Positions 30,711 to 40,077 are shown, numbered from the stretch's first letter. The stretch is DNA of 64,000 nucleotides from Psychromonas sp. L1A2 (GCF_009828855.1 NZ_WUAG01000002.1:558001-622000), one strand, 5' to 3'. Notes: generated by a model not told the origin, from the letters alone. Translations and numbers: made by a program.

Positions 30711-30935
30711 AATACCACTCACAATAAATAGCTTATCTATTTTACTTGTTAAAACAGCCCACTTCCTCGTTGTAAATTTCGTAAAGGGAATGGCCATTAA
30801 AGTATTAACATCTTTTGGTTAATTCTCCGATAGACGATTAACGAAGTTAATCTTCGAAAGGCTCAATTTACGCCTTGAATTGAATTGTTTTTCCAGCGCA
30901 AAATTTAGATAACATATTTAATGTAATCGGTATAA
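30711..30935 (-). repeat. MITE-like interspersed repeat, copy B
   Basis: This 225 bp block, read on the minus strand, matches 37233-37451 along its whole length and 6612-6778 outside the centre. Its ends are imperfect inverted repeats. The centre has its own small palindrome (GATTAACGAAGTTAATC). It occupies most of the gap between the YitT and VOC genes. No ORF is seen inside. Confidence 0.75.
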
Positions 30936-30994
30936 CTCCCATTCACTTTAGTCTGGCAGAGGCCATTATTTTAACTAGTTAATACTCATTCATT

Positions 30995-31378
30995 TTAGCT
31001 AGGTAAAATATGTGCAACACAAATTTTATTACCTGATGGGTCGCGTAAATATGCAAGGTACAATGTTTTAGCGGGACCAATTCGGATACCAGGAGGCTCT
31101 TCACAAGCAGTTCCACCATTAACCAAACCAACTGCATGCCATTTATCGCCTACTTCTGGACTCGCAACTTTAAAACCGATTGTCATGCCATTACTAACCG
31201 TTGCTGGTTCGCCATTAATAGGTAAAGTCAGCCCTAAGACACCTTCAGAAGTGAAATAAAAACAACGCCCCTTTTCATCGATTACGCCTTCTGGGTAACC
31301 TAACACTGCCATGGTGGCATCATAGAATTTCTTTGATTGCTCAATGTTATTTGTACCTAGTACTACATGACTAAACAT
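30995..31378 (-). CDS. VOC-family (glyoxalase/dioxygenase-fold) protein
   Basis: About 127 residues from the ATG at 31378, which has AGAGG at a suitable distance; the frame continues eight codons upstream. The N-terminal FSHVVLGTNNIEQSKKFYDATMAVLGY is the standard VOC start, with the metal-binding histidine in SHVVLG. The C-terminal YLAYLRDPSGNKICVAH is the standard VOC end. Single-domain VOC proteins include lyases, resistance proteins and enzymes of unknown substrate; no more specific call is supported. It is a single gene. Confidence 0.8.
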   Translation of the reverse strand: MFSHVVLGTNNIEQSKKFYDATMAVLGYPEGVIDEKGRCFYFTSEGVLGLTLPINGEPATVSNGMTIGFKVASPEVGDKWHAVGLVNGGTACEEPPGIRIGPAKTLYLAYLRDPSGNKICVAHILPS

Positions 31379-31761
31379 TATATATCCTCTGTTAGTATTC
31401 AAATATGCGCTTCATACTTTAATCTCTTAATCCTGAATTGTTTAGTAAAATTTAAATAATCAATATATATAAAATCGTAATGAATTAATTGTATCGTCAT
31501 GTGCACCACGTTTCAGAGTCTCGTGTTAATATAAACCAAAGTCGTTTTATTCTTTTGACCTTTTTTAAAAACCAGCCATGTTTAGCACTTTAAAAGCTGT
31601 TTAGTAGATTGATTAGTTAATTGTTTGATTAGTGAATACCGTACTAACTTGAATTAATCATGCTGAAAGATGACCTCGATACTTTTATTCCGCTAACAGT
31701 TCAAGCGTTCACAAGAAGAGAACGCACTCATTAAAAAATTCAAAAGCTCAAGGATAGAGAT
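31379..31761. other. Intergenic region between divergent genes
   Basis: A 383 bp AT-rich gap holding the promoters of the VOC gene and of the uORF-sensor operon. I saw no repeat or recognisable operator. Confidence 0.4.
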
Positions 31762-31833
31762 ATGATTATTATGGTGGGTATTAACAACTATCAACAGAAA
31801 GGAAGTGGATATTTATTTAAGGTGATTAAATGA
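31762..31833 (+). CDS. 23-codon upstream ORF coupled to the c-di-GMP sensor gene
   Basis: An ATG at 31762 with AAGGA eight bases before it opens a 23-codon frame (peptide begins MIIMVGINNYQQ) ending in TGA at 31831-31833. Its stop overlaps the start of the next gene as ATGA, the classical coupling arrangement. The peptide has no recognised function. It could be a leader that sets translation of the large sensor. It could also be chance, since a second ribosome binding site (AAGGTG) precedes the next ATG. Confidence 0.45.
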   Translation: MIIMVGINNYQQKGSGYLFKVIK

Positions 31834-34800
31834 ATATGAGCCTTCTAAAGAATAACTTTCCGACTATCGCAATATTAACCAATATGATGGCAACCCCTTT
31901 TTCTGAAGGTATTATTTTTGGTGCTAAAGATTACGCTCAGCAACAACAATATAATACTCTCTGTTTTAGTGGGGCAGAATTTGCTAAGCCAGCTAAAACT
32001 AATATGTCTCGAGACCGAATATTTGAGCTAATTGATAAAGATGCCATTGATGGTTTAATTATTCCCATGGGCGCACTGAGTCGCTTTATTTCATTGGAAC
32101 AACAACTGCTATTTTTAGAACAGTTCTCTCATATCCCCGTGATCACGGTGACGAGTTCTATCCCAGGTTATCTCGATGTTGGTTATAGTCCTCAGCAAGG
32201 TATTGAAGATTTAGTCACACATTTGATCAATCAACATCATGTTCAACGTTTTGCCTTTGCAGGTCCAACAGGCGATCATCTTTCTAGCCAACGTAAGAAA
32301 CAGCTTTTTGAAGCGACATTAGAACAGTATGGAATACATTTTGACCCTGGCATGTATATCACCAGTGATATGTCCACTAATGCCTCAATACCAAGGCTTG
32401 ATGAACTACTAGAAAAACCCAAGCAAGAATGGCCTCAGGCAATTGTAGTCAGTACCGATAGCCAAGCTATTTCAATCATCTCATCGTTAAAAAAGAAAGG
32501 TATAAAAGTACCAGAAGATATTATTGTGACCGGTAGTATGGGCAATATGAACAGCCTTTTTGCCGATCCACCACTAACCAGTATTATTGAACCCACCTAT
32601 GATCTGGGATGGTATGCAGCTAAAAAACTAATTGATATTATTGATGGGAAGGTCATCACCGACAATACAGTACTGCCAACATCATTAGTCGTAAGACAAT
32701 CTTGTGGGTGTCATCAAGCTGATATGGGGTTATCTCAATCATCTAACTTAGTTAATGCAGAGCATTCTGAAAAAATGCTAACAATAGAAAATATTCAAAT
32801 GGAGTTAGCGCAAGTCATTAACCACCTCCCATCAGATCAACGAGAATATGCTCCCCCTGATATTGCTTCCACATTATCAACAATGCTACTAACGGACTTA
32901 CAAGATAAAGAGAGTTATCAGTTAATTGGGTACTTTAGTGACCTATTAGAATCAACGTTAAAAACAGACCAAATATTCTTATGGGGTCAACTTACGCAAG
33001 TTATCCACCATCGATTAATACAGTCAATTGAACGTGTTGAAAACAAAAGTAAATCTATCAATATTGCGAGTGATCTATTTAAAATAGTACAGCAATGCCA
33101 TGTAAAAGCAGGCCACTATCGTAGCTTTGAAACAGAACAACAGCTTGGTACGATGAGGGAAATCGGCATTCAATTAAATTCAGAACTCAATTTTGATGAA
33201 ATAGCACTGCAATTACAGCAGGACTTACATTTTAATGATTGTTATATCAGTATTTTTGAAGACTTAGGTGAAGATAAAACACAAATGAATTGTGTATTTG
33301 CAATGCATGATAAGCAACGCTTGGCGATATCTAAAATCCCCTATCCCGCTTCAGAATTAATTCCACCCAATATTAAAAACGATAACCCATTATTTGCTTT
33401 AGTTATTATGCCGTTATCTTTTAAAAAAGATTTTATTGGTACTTGTATATTAGACCTTGCTGTACGTAAAGGTGTTATATATGAAGGGTTACTCACTCTG
33501 TTCTCCTCTGCTTTAAAAAATCAGATTCACGTCAATCACTTAAGTGAAGCTGAGAAGAAGTTTAGTGACATTGCTCATAGTGCCTCAGACTGGTTGTGGG
33601 AAATTGATACAGAAGCACATTTTAAATACAGCTCAGATGGCGTCGAACAAGTATTAGGCTATTCCCGTGAAGAGATTATTGGTCAGCCGATGACACATTT
33701 TATTGCTAAATACGCTACAGACGAACTACAAAAACTAATAAAATCGATGCAAAATCAAGATGAGCTAGCAGGTCTTGAAACACGTTACCAACACAAAGAT
33801 GGCAGTGAAAAAGTACTGCTTGCCACGGGTAACCCTATTATTAAATATGGGAAAACCATTGGCTACCGTGGCGCTTATAAAGATATTTCAGAGCTTAAGG
33901 CACAACAAGCGCATATTAGAATGCTTGCATACCAAGACCCTCTTACCAACTTACCTAATCGAGTATTATTCAATGAACATTTGAACAGAATGATCTCAAC
34001 ATCAACACAGCAGAAACTTGAATTTGCTTTACTATTTATCGATCTTGATGGGTTTAAATTAGTGAATGATTCATTAGGGCATGATGGTGGTGATTTATTA
34101 TTAATAGAAGTGAGTAAGCGATTAAAAAAATGTTTACGAAGTGAAGATATATTAGCCCGTTTTGCTGGCGATGAGTTTATTCTGATATTACCGAATATCG
34201 AGCATGACCAATTTGCAGCGGACATTGCTAGAGAAATCGTAAAAACATTATCCGTCCCAGTGACCATTAAAGAACAAGTTGCTTTTATTAGCGCCAGTAT
34301 TGGTATTGCAGTATTCCCAGAGCATGGAGAACAATCAGAAATCTTATTACAAAGAGCTGATAAGGCGATGTACCTGTCAAAACACAGTGGTAAAAACCAG
34401 TTTTCTTTTTATCAACAAGGGTTAGAAGATTCACTTAATCGAACCGCAAAGATTCGTCATACCTTGCATACAGCACTGCGTGAAAATGATTTTTTTCTTG
34501 TATACCAACCACAAGTTAAAAGTACTACTGGTGAAATATGTGGTGTCGAAGCATTGCTCCGTTTACCCGCAGAAAAGTATCATGGCCTTAATCCACAAGA
34601 ATTTATCCCTTTAGCAGAAGAGGCTGGTTTAATTGAAGAAATTGGACTCCGTGTTTTTAAAAATGCCTGTATACAACAACAAAAATGGATCCGTTCAGGC
34701 ATTCATTTAAAATGCTCTATTAATGTTTCAGCAAAACAGTTTCAAAATAAAAACTTAGCAACTGAATTCATTAATATACTTGAAGAAAGACAAATAGATC

Positions 34801-35222
34801 CAAGCACCATTACATTAGAAATCACAGAAAATGCGGTTTTTGATAATCATCAAAAAGCACAAACGACTTTACAACAATTATCTGATTATGGTTTTACAAT
34901 TGCCATTGATGATTTTGGAACAGGCTATGCGTCTTTAAGTTGCCTGCATAAAATACCCGTAGATATTATAAAAATTGACCGTTCATTTATTCATGATTGT
35001 GCTAATAACGAAGAAAACGCGAGCATTGTTCCTGCAATTCTTATGATGTCCAAAGGGCTTAAATTAAAAGTAATTGCAGAAGGTGTAGAAACACAAGAAC
35101 AATGGGATTTTTTGAAGAACTTAGATTGTGAAGAGTTACAAGGTTATCTATTTTCTAAACCCGTTAAAGCGCAAGACATCCCTATTTTATTAGAAAATTG
35201 GAGCAAAAATAATAAGCATTAA
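31830..35222 (+). CDS. Cytoplasmic LacI-type sensor fused to GAF-PAS-GGDEF-EAL
   Basis: A 1130-residue protein without a signal peptide or membrane segment. Residues ~10-290 form a type 1 periplasmic-binding/LacI-like ligand domain without the DNA-binding head (AILTNMMATPFSEGIIFG at the start, DIIVTGSMGN and PPLTSIIEPTYDLGWYAA at the end). A helical spacer and GAF-like region reach ~565. A PAS domain follows (~570-690, SDWLWEIDTEAHFKYSS). The GGDEF domain has an intact-looking AGDEF at ~780. The EAL domain has EALLRL at ~907, DDFGTGYASL and IAEGVETQEQ, so phosphodiesterase residues appear kept. It probably controls c-di-GMP in response to a cytosolic sugar-like ligand; net activity cannot be read. 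Confidence 0.9.
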   Translation: MNMSLLKNNFPTIAILTNMMATPFSEGIIFGAKDYAQQQQYNTLCFSGAEFAKPAKTNMSRDRIFELIDKDAIDGLIIPMGALSRFISLEQQLLFLEQFSHIPVITVTSSIPGYLDVGYSPQQGIEDLVTHLINQHHVQRFAFAGPTGDHLSSQRKKQLFEATLEQYGIHFDPGMYITSDMSTNASIPRLDELLEKPKQEWPQAIVVSTDSQAISIISSLKKKGIKVPEDIIVTGSMGNMNSLFADPPLTSIIEPTYDLGWYAAKKLIDIIDGKVITDNTVLPTSLVVRQSCGCHQADMGLSQSSNLVNAEHSEKMLTIENIQMELAQVINHLPSDQREYAPPDIASTLSTMLLTDLQDKESYQLIGYFSDLLESTLKTDQIFLWGQLTQVIHHRLIQSIERVENKSKSINIASDLFKIVQQCHVKAGHYRSFETEQQLGTMREIGIQLNSELNFDEIALQLQQDLHFNDCYISIFEDLGEDKTQMNCVFAMHDKQRLAISKIPYPASELIPPNIKNDNPLFALVIMPLSFKKDFIGTCILDLAVRKGVIYEGLLTLFSSALKNQIHVNHLSEAEKKFSDIAHSASDWLWEIDTEAHFKYSSDGVEQVLGYSREEIIGQPMTHFIAKYATDELQKLIKSMQNQDELAGLETRYQHKDGSEKVLLATGNPIIKYGKTIGYRGAYKDISELKAQQAHIRMLAYQDPLTNLPNRVLFNEHLNRMISTSTQQKLEFALLFIDLDGFKLVNDSLGHDGGDLLLIEVSKRLKKCLRSEDILARFAGDEFILILPNIEHDQFAADIAREIVKTLSVPVTIKEQVAFISASIGIAVFPEHGEQSEILLQRADKAMYLSKHSGKNQFSFYQQGLEDSLNRTAKIRHTLHTALRENDFFLVYQPQVKSTTGEICGVEALLRLPAEKYHGLNPQEFIPLAEEAGLIEEIGLRVFKNACIQQQKWIRSGIHLKCSINVSAKQFQNKNLATEFINILEERQIDPSTITLEITENAVFDNHQKAQTTLQQLSDYGFTIAIDDFGTGYASLSCLHKIPVDIIKIDRSFIHDCANNEENASIVPAILMMSKGLKLKVIAEGVETQEQWDFLKNLDCEELQGYLFSKPVKAQDIPILLENWSKNNKH

Positions 35223-35466
35223 TTGTTAGTCTAGTTAGCCTTTCTAAATTAATTTTAAGGCGAGTAGATTTTCGCTTATGGAGTATGACAACACCTAATC
35301 GTTGTTTAACACTTCGTCCTAATGACAAATAACAATTGAACAGGAATGTGAATTTTCGTAACGAATATTTATGAAAACATAAAAACGCGCAACCCAATAA
35401 AATAATTAATTTACGATAAAATCGTAAGCTAAAATCAACCTCAGTAAGCGATTATTTTTAGTTTAA

Positions 35467-35991
35467 CTATTTAAATACAATAGTAGACGAGGTCGTTGGA
35501 TTAAGTTGAAACTTATTGTGAAGCGCTTGTTTTTTATTAGTCGCAGTAATGTCGTAGTGTTGCAGCTTTTGAATTCCACTAAACAATTTGACGTTAAAAC
35601 TGACTTTAGTAGTGAGTGTTGGTAATGAGTAACGTCCCATAATCGTCAAGTGCTCGACCTCAGAAGTATTTTGATGAGATGTAGATGGATTAAGTAACAA
35701 ACCATCAATATTAAACTTGTTATTAACGTCTGATAAGTAAACGTTATGCATCACATTCGCACTTATCTCTGTTCTATGTGCATTAAATTCATGCAAAGAA
35801 ACATGTCCATCTTTGTTATCATCAACGCCCTTAAAGGCAGAAATAGGTAATGACAAAACAATATAAACATTATCATCAACAAAGTTTAGCGTACCATTTT
35901 CAGCCACCATCAAATGAGCAGAGCCCATAACCGGAGTAATTAACAGGCCAATACTGGCTGTAGTTATTAGTATATTTTTAAAAAACTTCAT
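35467..35991 (-). CDS. Exported EF-hand protein, function unknown
   Basis: A 174-residue protein with a signal peptide (residues 1-24, ending near VMGSA). One canonical EF-hand loop DDNKDGHVSLHEF occupies about residues 57-69, with Asp, Asn, Asp and Glu in the calcium positions. The rest is beta-rich and not assigned. It lies 96 bases downstream of the YHYH lipoprotein gene on the same strand, so the two may be cotranscribed. The gap 35223-35466 shows nothing of note. Confidence 0.75.
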   Translation of the reverse strand: MKFFKNILITTASIGLLITPVMGSAHLMVAENGTLNFVDDNVYIVLSLPISAFKGVDDNKDGHVSLHEFNAHRTEISANVMHNVYLSDVNNKFNIDGLLLNPSTSHQNTSEVEHLTIMGRYSLPTLTTKVSFNVKLFSGIQKLQHYDITATNKKQALHNKFQLNPTTSSTIVFK

Positions 35992-36087
35992 TTTATCTCA
36001 CATTTTTTCAGACGATGTTTAAAACTACTTTTAAGACGATGCTTATCCAATATATCTTTCATACTTTTTTAAGGCTTATTAGCAAAG

Positions 36088-37047
36088 TTAAAGCTGGCCT
36101 TTTACACAACGTTGAAAGTATGGGTAACTATCTGTTGCATAATAATGATAAATCCCAGCAGGAAACTCCGGAGTAACACCTACACGACCATTACACTCAT
36201 CAAGATCACCGAAACCTTCAACATATTCCCAATCCTGCAAAAATGAACCAAGTGCATAGATATCAGTCGATGGACGACTATCACTAATGTCACTGACTAA
36301 TTGATAACTACCAGTAATAAGTTTAATGTCTGACGTTGCATCACCTGCATCGGAATAACCGTACCGAGCGTAAATAGGAAAGCCGTCAGCAGCCCAACCA
36401 ATTAATGTAATGATCGAGCTATCGCCACCTTGAAGCGCAATAAACCCTTCTGGCATACCATGATAATGATAAGCTCCATCAGGCTGAACGTGTGCATTAT
36501 TACTGTCAGTACCAAAATCAAATGCATCTTGACCTAATGCTTCAATACTCCAATTACCACTGTTATCAATTAAGCTACAACTGTCTCCTGAGTCATCACA
36601 ACTCCCTGCTGTGCCTGCATCAATTTTAATACCATTTAACGCCACACCTATATTGCCACGCGGCCCACCTAAAGTAGTCGAACTTGTTGTTTCAACAGGT
36701 GTTAAGGTAAAGCTTTCACTGACTGATTGTTCATAGATAGTATTTGGATTATCTTCGTTAGGAAACTCTCCGACATCATGGTCAGGAATACCATTAGCCA
36801 CTAAATCACGAGTATTACTACTGCAACTCCAGTTAGAAGTACTTGTTGCCTGTACTGACTCTGAATCGTTATATTCGCTGTATGAGTAGTCACATAACAC
36901 TCCATCGGTTGACTCTGTAGTAGACTCTACGGTTGTTGTTTCTGTTGTTGTCTCAACACCTGAACCACATGCGACTAATGAAAAAGTAATAGCAACAACG
37001 GACAATTTTTTTAATATTTTTACTGCATTAACACCATAATTTTGCAT
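36088..37047 (-). CDS. YHYH-domain lipoprotein
   Basis: A 319-residue protein with a lipoprotein signal (lipobox LVAC, Cys at about residue 27) followed by a Thr/Glu/Ser-rich linker. The defining motif is PDGAYHYHGMP near residue 193, with later GWAADGFPIYARYGY and PAGIYHYYATDSYPYF. This is the YHYH family of exported proteins, whose function is unknown; histidine-rich motifs suggest metal binding. Several cysteines could form disulfides. The start at 37047 gives a slightly long n-region; an internal start is possible. The EF-hand gene follows on the same strand. Confidence 0.82.
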   Translation of the reverse strand: MQNYGVNAVKILKKLSVVAITFSLVACGSGVETTTETTTVESTTESTDGVLCDYSYSEYNDSESVQATSTSNWSCSSNTRDLVANGIPDHDVGEFPNEDNPNTIYEQSVSESFTLTPVETTSSTTLGGPRGNIGVALNGIKIDAGTAGSCDDSGDSCSLIDNSGNWSIEALGQDAFDFGTDSNNAHVQPDGAYHYHGMPEGFIALQGGDSSIITLIGWAADGFPIYARYGYSDAGDATSDIKLITGSYQLVSDISDSRPSTDIYALGSFLQDWEYVEGFGDLDECNGRVGVTPEFPAGIYHYYATDSYPYFQRCVKGQL

Positions 37048-37232
37048 TGTATCTAGCTCAAATTAATTAAATTTAAGCAACAATAACGATTAATTGTGCA
37101 AACACCGTGCAAAATACAATAATCGACTTAAGTAAGTTGAAATACTTGAGGTAACAAGCTAAAAATGGATTATTTAAATAAGGAAATGGTAGTCAATATT
37201 GAGAATAAAAAGTAGCTAAAGCAACGTATTAC

Positions 37233-37451
37233 ATCGATTTCCTTAAATATATTATCTAAAATTTCGCTGGAAAAACAGTTCAATTCAAGGCGTAAATTGA
37301 GCCTTTCGAAGATTAACTTCGTTAATCGTTTATCGAAGAATTAACCAAAAGAGGTTAATGCTTTAATGGCTGTTACCTTTACGAAATTTACAACGAGGAA
37401 GTGGGTTGTTTTAACAAGTAAACTAGATAAGCGTTTATTGTGATTGGTATT
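37233..37451 (+). repeat. MITE-like interspersed repeat, copy C
   Basis: A 219 bp block between the YHYH and ribN genes, matching copy B in reverse orientation along its full length. Its outer ends are imperfect inverted repeats (ATTATCTAAA and TTATCTAGTTTACTTG when read inwards). The gap 37048-37510 otherwise holds the YHYH promoter region and a stem-loop. Confidence 0.75.
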
Positions 37452-37452
37452 T

Positions 37453-37476
37453 GGCTCTTTATTATTCAAAGAGCCT
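37453..37476. terminator. Stem-loop downstream of ribN
   Basis: Nine-base arms GGCTCTTTA/GAATAAAGAGCC-like (GGCTCTTT at 37453-37460 with AAAGAGCC at 37468-37475) lie about 35 bases after the ribN stop on the minus strand. Its T-run is weak. Confidence 0.45.
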
Positions 37477-37510
37477 AAATGTAGGCAATCTAACAATTAA
37501 GCAGTCACTA

Positions 37511-38434
37511 TTAAGCAGTTTCAACCGCCCTTTCCATTGGCTTTCGTTGCACCATCGTACTAGCTGCAATCAATGTAACGGCACCCACCAATTGAATTTG
37601 TGTCATTTCAACACTTAAAAATAACCAGTTAATAAAAATAGCGGCGACCGGAAAAAACATTTCAGCGAGTGTTGCCCAGTGAGCAGGAATACGCTTTAAG
37701 CCTTGGTAGTAAAAATACATACCTAATACACCAGAGAGCAAAGCGAGTATCGCTATTTTTTGTAAAACACTTATCTCTACCGTTGTGATTAGGGTTGGTG
37801 TCATAAAGGCAAAAGGTAACATCCCTAATAAACCAAAACTAAAACGGCCAGCCATTAAGTCCACGCTATCTAAACCTTTAGTGCTGAGTTTTTTACCGAA
37901 TACTGTGGCACATCCCCAACTAACTACGGCAAATAAAGCAAGGCCATAACCTAATAATGCATTGTTATTATGTTCTATATTGCCTTCTTGAAAACTAGCG
38001 GAGAGGATTTGTAAATCTGGCCAAATAAGTAATAAGCTTCCCAATAAAGCAAGACCTAACCAGAAAAAGAAGCGAGGATTGATTTGTTCCTTTAATAAAA
38101 CACACGCTAAGGTCACAGCAACTAAAGGCTGTAGCTTTTGCAATAAAATAACCACGGTTGGGTTAGCGAGATAGAAAGCTTCGGTAAAAGCCAATGTTCC
38201 AAGAGCCGATCCAAAAACACCAATCACAATAAATGGTAGTAAGGTTCCACGACTTAAAAAGCTTGGTTTACGACGCTTAAATACAAAAATACCAATCAAT
38301 ACAACAAATACAATTATGTGTTCAAATAACACTATTTGTTGCGCACTGGAGCCACCAAAAAGTAAGGGGTAGCGAATTAATGTATCTGCGGCCCAAAGTA
38401 GGCACGCGAAAAAAATAAAGATAATACCTGTCAT
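37511..38434 (-). CDS. ribN: EamA-family riboflavin transporter candidate RibN
   Basis: About 307 residues from the ATG at 38434 (AGGA upstream); the frame stays open 17 codons further. The protein has ten hydrophobic segments in two EamA repeats, the second starting about residue 155 (YGLALFAVVSWGCATVFGKKL). EamA proteins are transporters of many compounds. What points to riboflavin is the FMN riboswitch about 300 bases upstream on the same strand, with no other gene between. RibN of several proteobacteria is exactly such a riboswitch-controlled EamA transporter. The function is therefore inferred from regulation and not from transport residues. Confidence 0.78.
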   Translation of the reverse strand: MTGIIFIFFACLLWAADTLIRYPLLFGGSSAQQIVLFEHIIVFVVLIGIFVFKRRKPSFLSRGTLLPFIVIGVFGSALGTLAFTEAFYLANPTVVILLQKLQPLVAVTLACVLLKEQINPRFFFWLGLALLGSLLLIWPDLQILSASFQEGNIEHNNNALLGYGLALFAVVSWGCATVFGKKLSTKGLDSVDLMAGRFSFGLLGMLPFAFMTPTLITTVEISVLQKIAILALLSGVLGMYFYYQGLKRIPAHWATLAEMFFPVAAIFINWLFLSVEMTQIQLVGAVTLIAASTMVQRKPMERAVETA

Positions 38435-38735
38435 TACATTTCCTAAAACAAAAAAGGAGAGAAGGACAGAGCTTGGAAAGAACATGATTCAATAGGATCA
38501 AACAAATCTAATCACTCAAGAATCCAACAAATAGACTTAAATTTTACAGTACAAAAATCGCCGTAAACTTATAGCGTGATGACGGATAACTTTAGGTACT
38601 TAAACCATGCTAATAAGCACAGGGAAATACCCTGTGACTAAAGTAACAAAGACAAATGACAGAAATAATCATGCGCATAAGTCATCGCCTAGCCTGATCT
38701 GTTTTCACTCTATAATAAATCTATCTGTTATCGAT
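38435..38735. other. Leader between FMN riboswitch and ribN
   Basis: About 300 bases of AT-rich leader between the aptamer and the ribN start. It should hold the expression platform, but I could not identify an unambiguous terminator/antiterminator pair by eye. Confidence 0.4.
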
Positions 38736-38905
38736 CTTCTTCCATCCGGACTATAACCGTCGGCTTTGGCGTCTCACCAAATCTGCTGACCCTAGCTTTA
38801 TCAAAAGTTACCTTGATAAAGCTAGGCGCTCGTGGGCTCTTTTACTAGAAAATTATATTCTGTAAAAATACCACCGGTGGGGAATTACACCCCGCCCTGA
38901 AGTCG
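38736..38905 (-). ncRNA. FMN riboswitch (RFN element)
   Basis: On the minus strand the conserved RFN blocks appear in order: TTCAGGGCGGGGTGTAATTC, CCCCACCGGTGG, GAGCCCACGAGCG, GCAGATTTGGTGAGACGCCA, AAGCCGACGGTTATAGTCCG and GATGGAAGA. A variable hairpin with CTAGCTTTATCA arms (38791-38824 area) sits at the usual expandable position. It senses FMN and should switch off the EamA transporter gene downstream when flavin is plentiful. Confidence 0.95.
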
Positions 38906-39152
38906 AGTTAGCTAAAGGACCTTTACTCATTGTTATGAACAATAAATAAAGTCGTTTAACTGATTGTTATATTAATAAGGTTTTTTTAAAAAACAAGCTA
39001 AATGATGGAGTTCACACTTTATTCTTTATAGGCAATGTTTATTAGACAGGCTTATTCGCTATTTTCTTAGATCTTTATTATTTCTGCATCGATAACCTAT
39101 AGCGGGTTAAAGCAATGCTTCAAAGCTAAAAAAACAAAAAAAGCTTAGTCAT

Positions 39153-39182
39153 AAAAAAGCCTAGCTCAGTTAGCTAGGCTTA
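39153..39182 (-). terminator. Rho-independent terminator of the cyclohexadienyl dehydratase-like gene
   Basis: The 10 bp stem AAGCCTAGCT/AGCTAGGCTT (39157-39166 and 39172-39181) is followed on the minus strand by a run of T. The gap between it and the riboswitch holds only AT-rich sequence. Confidence 0.8.
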
Positions 39183-39274
39183 AACATATACTTAAAAAGT
39201 ACATTTAAAAAATGCTTAGATTAAAAAAGTAAAAACACCATTTCATCGGCTATTTTTAAAGATAACCTCAACAT

Positions 39275-40036
39275 TTACATTAAAGAGTTTTTCTTCATTA
39301 ACGTTTCATCAACACCTTTTAGCTTCATTTCATCCATAATGAAGTTCACCGTATTTAATAAACGTTGCTCACCTGTGGGCATTAAGTAACCAAACTGGCT
39401 TTTAGTAAACGGATTTTCTTCTCTCACCGCTTGTAGCGTTTTATCTATTGTTTGGTAATACAGTGCTTCTGGCGTTTCAGTTACCATCACATCAACTGTC
39501 CCTGCTGAAACAGCTTTAGGTACATCCAAGTTATTTTCATACTTTATTACAGTCGCTTTAGTTAAAAACTGCTCTGCAAATTTCTCATTAGTCCCACCGA
39601 TATTCACACCAACTTTAACACTAGGTACATTCACTTCTTGTAACGTATCGTATTGCGCCTCTTTACCATTAGCCACTAAAAATACTTTACCGAATGTCAT
39701 GTAACCTTGAGATTGTTCTGCGGCTAATTGACGGGACATACGACGTGTAATCCCTCCCATTGCGATATCATATTTACCATCTTTTAGGTCTGAAACTAAG
39801 TGCTTCCACGTGGTATTTACAAAGCGAACTTCCACACCTAGTTGCTCTGCAAAATGTTTTGCAACGTCAACATCATAACCAGAGTAGTCACTACCATCAA
39901 AATAGGTAAAAGGTTTGTAGTCGCCCGTAGTGCCGACAGTTAAGACACCTTTTTCTTGAATATCGTCAAGTAGATCTGCTTGAGCATTAAAGCTAAAAGA
40001 GGCAATGGTAATCAAAGCGATATGAGATAGTTTCAT
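39275..40036 (-). CDS. Periplasmic cyclohexadienyl/arogenate dehydratase-like or amino-acid-binding protein
   Basis: A 253-residue exported protein: signal peptide residues 1-20, then a type 2 periplasmic-binding fold. The start VLTVGTTGDYKPFTYFDG, the DIAMGGIT segment and GGTNEKFAEQFL match the PheC-type periplasmic cyclohexadienyl dehydratase better than ordinary ABC amino-acid receptors; in PheC these belong to the active-site region. PheC converts prephenate or arogenate to phenylpyruvate or phenylalanine. No permease or ATPase genes are nearby, which also argues against a plain uptake receptor. The catalytic assignment remains an inference from motif resemblance. Confidence 0.7.
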   Translation of the reverse strand: MKLSHIALITIASFSFNAQADLLDDIQEKGVLTVGTTGDYKPFTYFDGSDYSGYDVDVAKHFAEQLGVEVRFVNTTWKHLVSDLKDGKYDIAMGGITRRMSRQLAAEQSQGYMTFGKVFLVANGKEAQYDTLQEVNVPSVKVGVNIGGTNEKFAEQFLTKATVIKYENNLDVPKAVSAGTVDVMVTETPEALYYQTIDKTLQAVREENPFTKSQFGYLMPTGEQRLLNTVNFIMDEMKLKGVDETLMKKNSLM

Positions 40037-40077
40037 AAATGTCCTTATTTTAGGTGATAGTTGTTAGTTACATTGGT

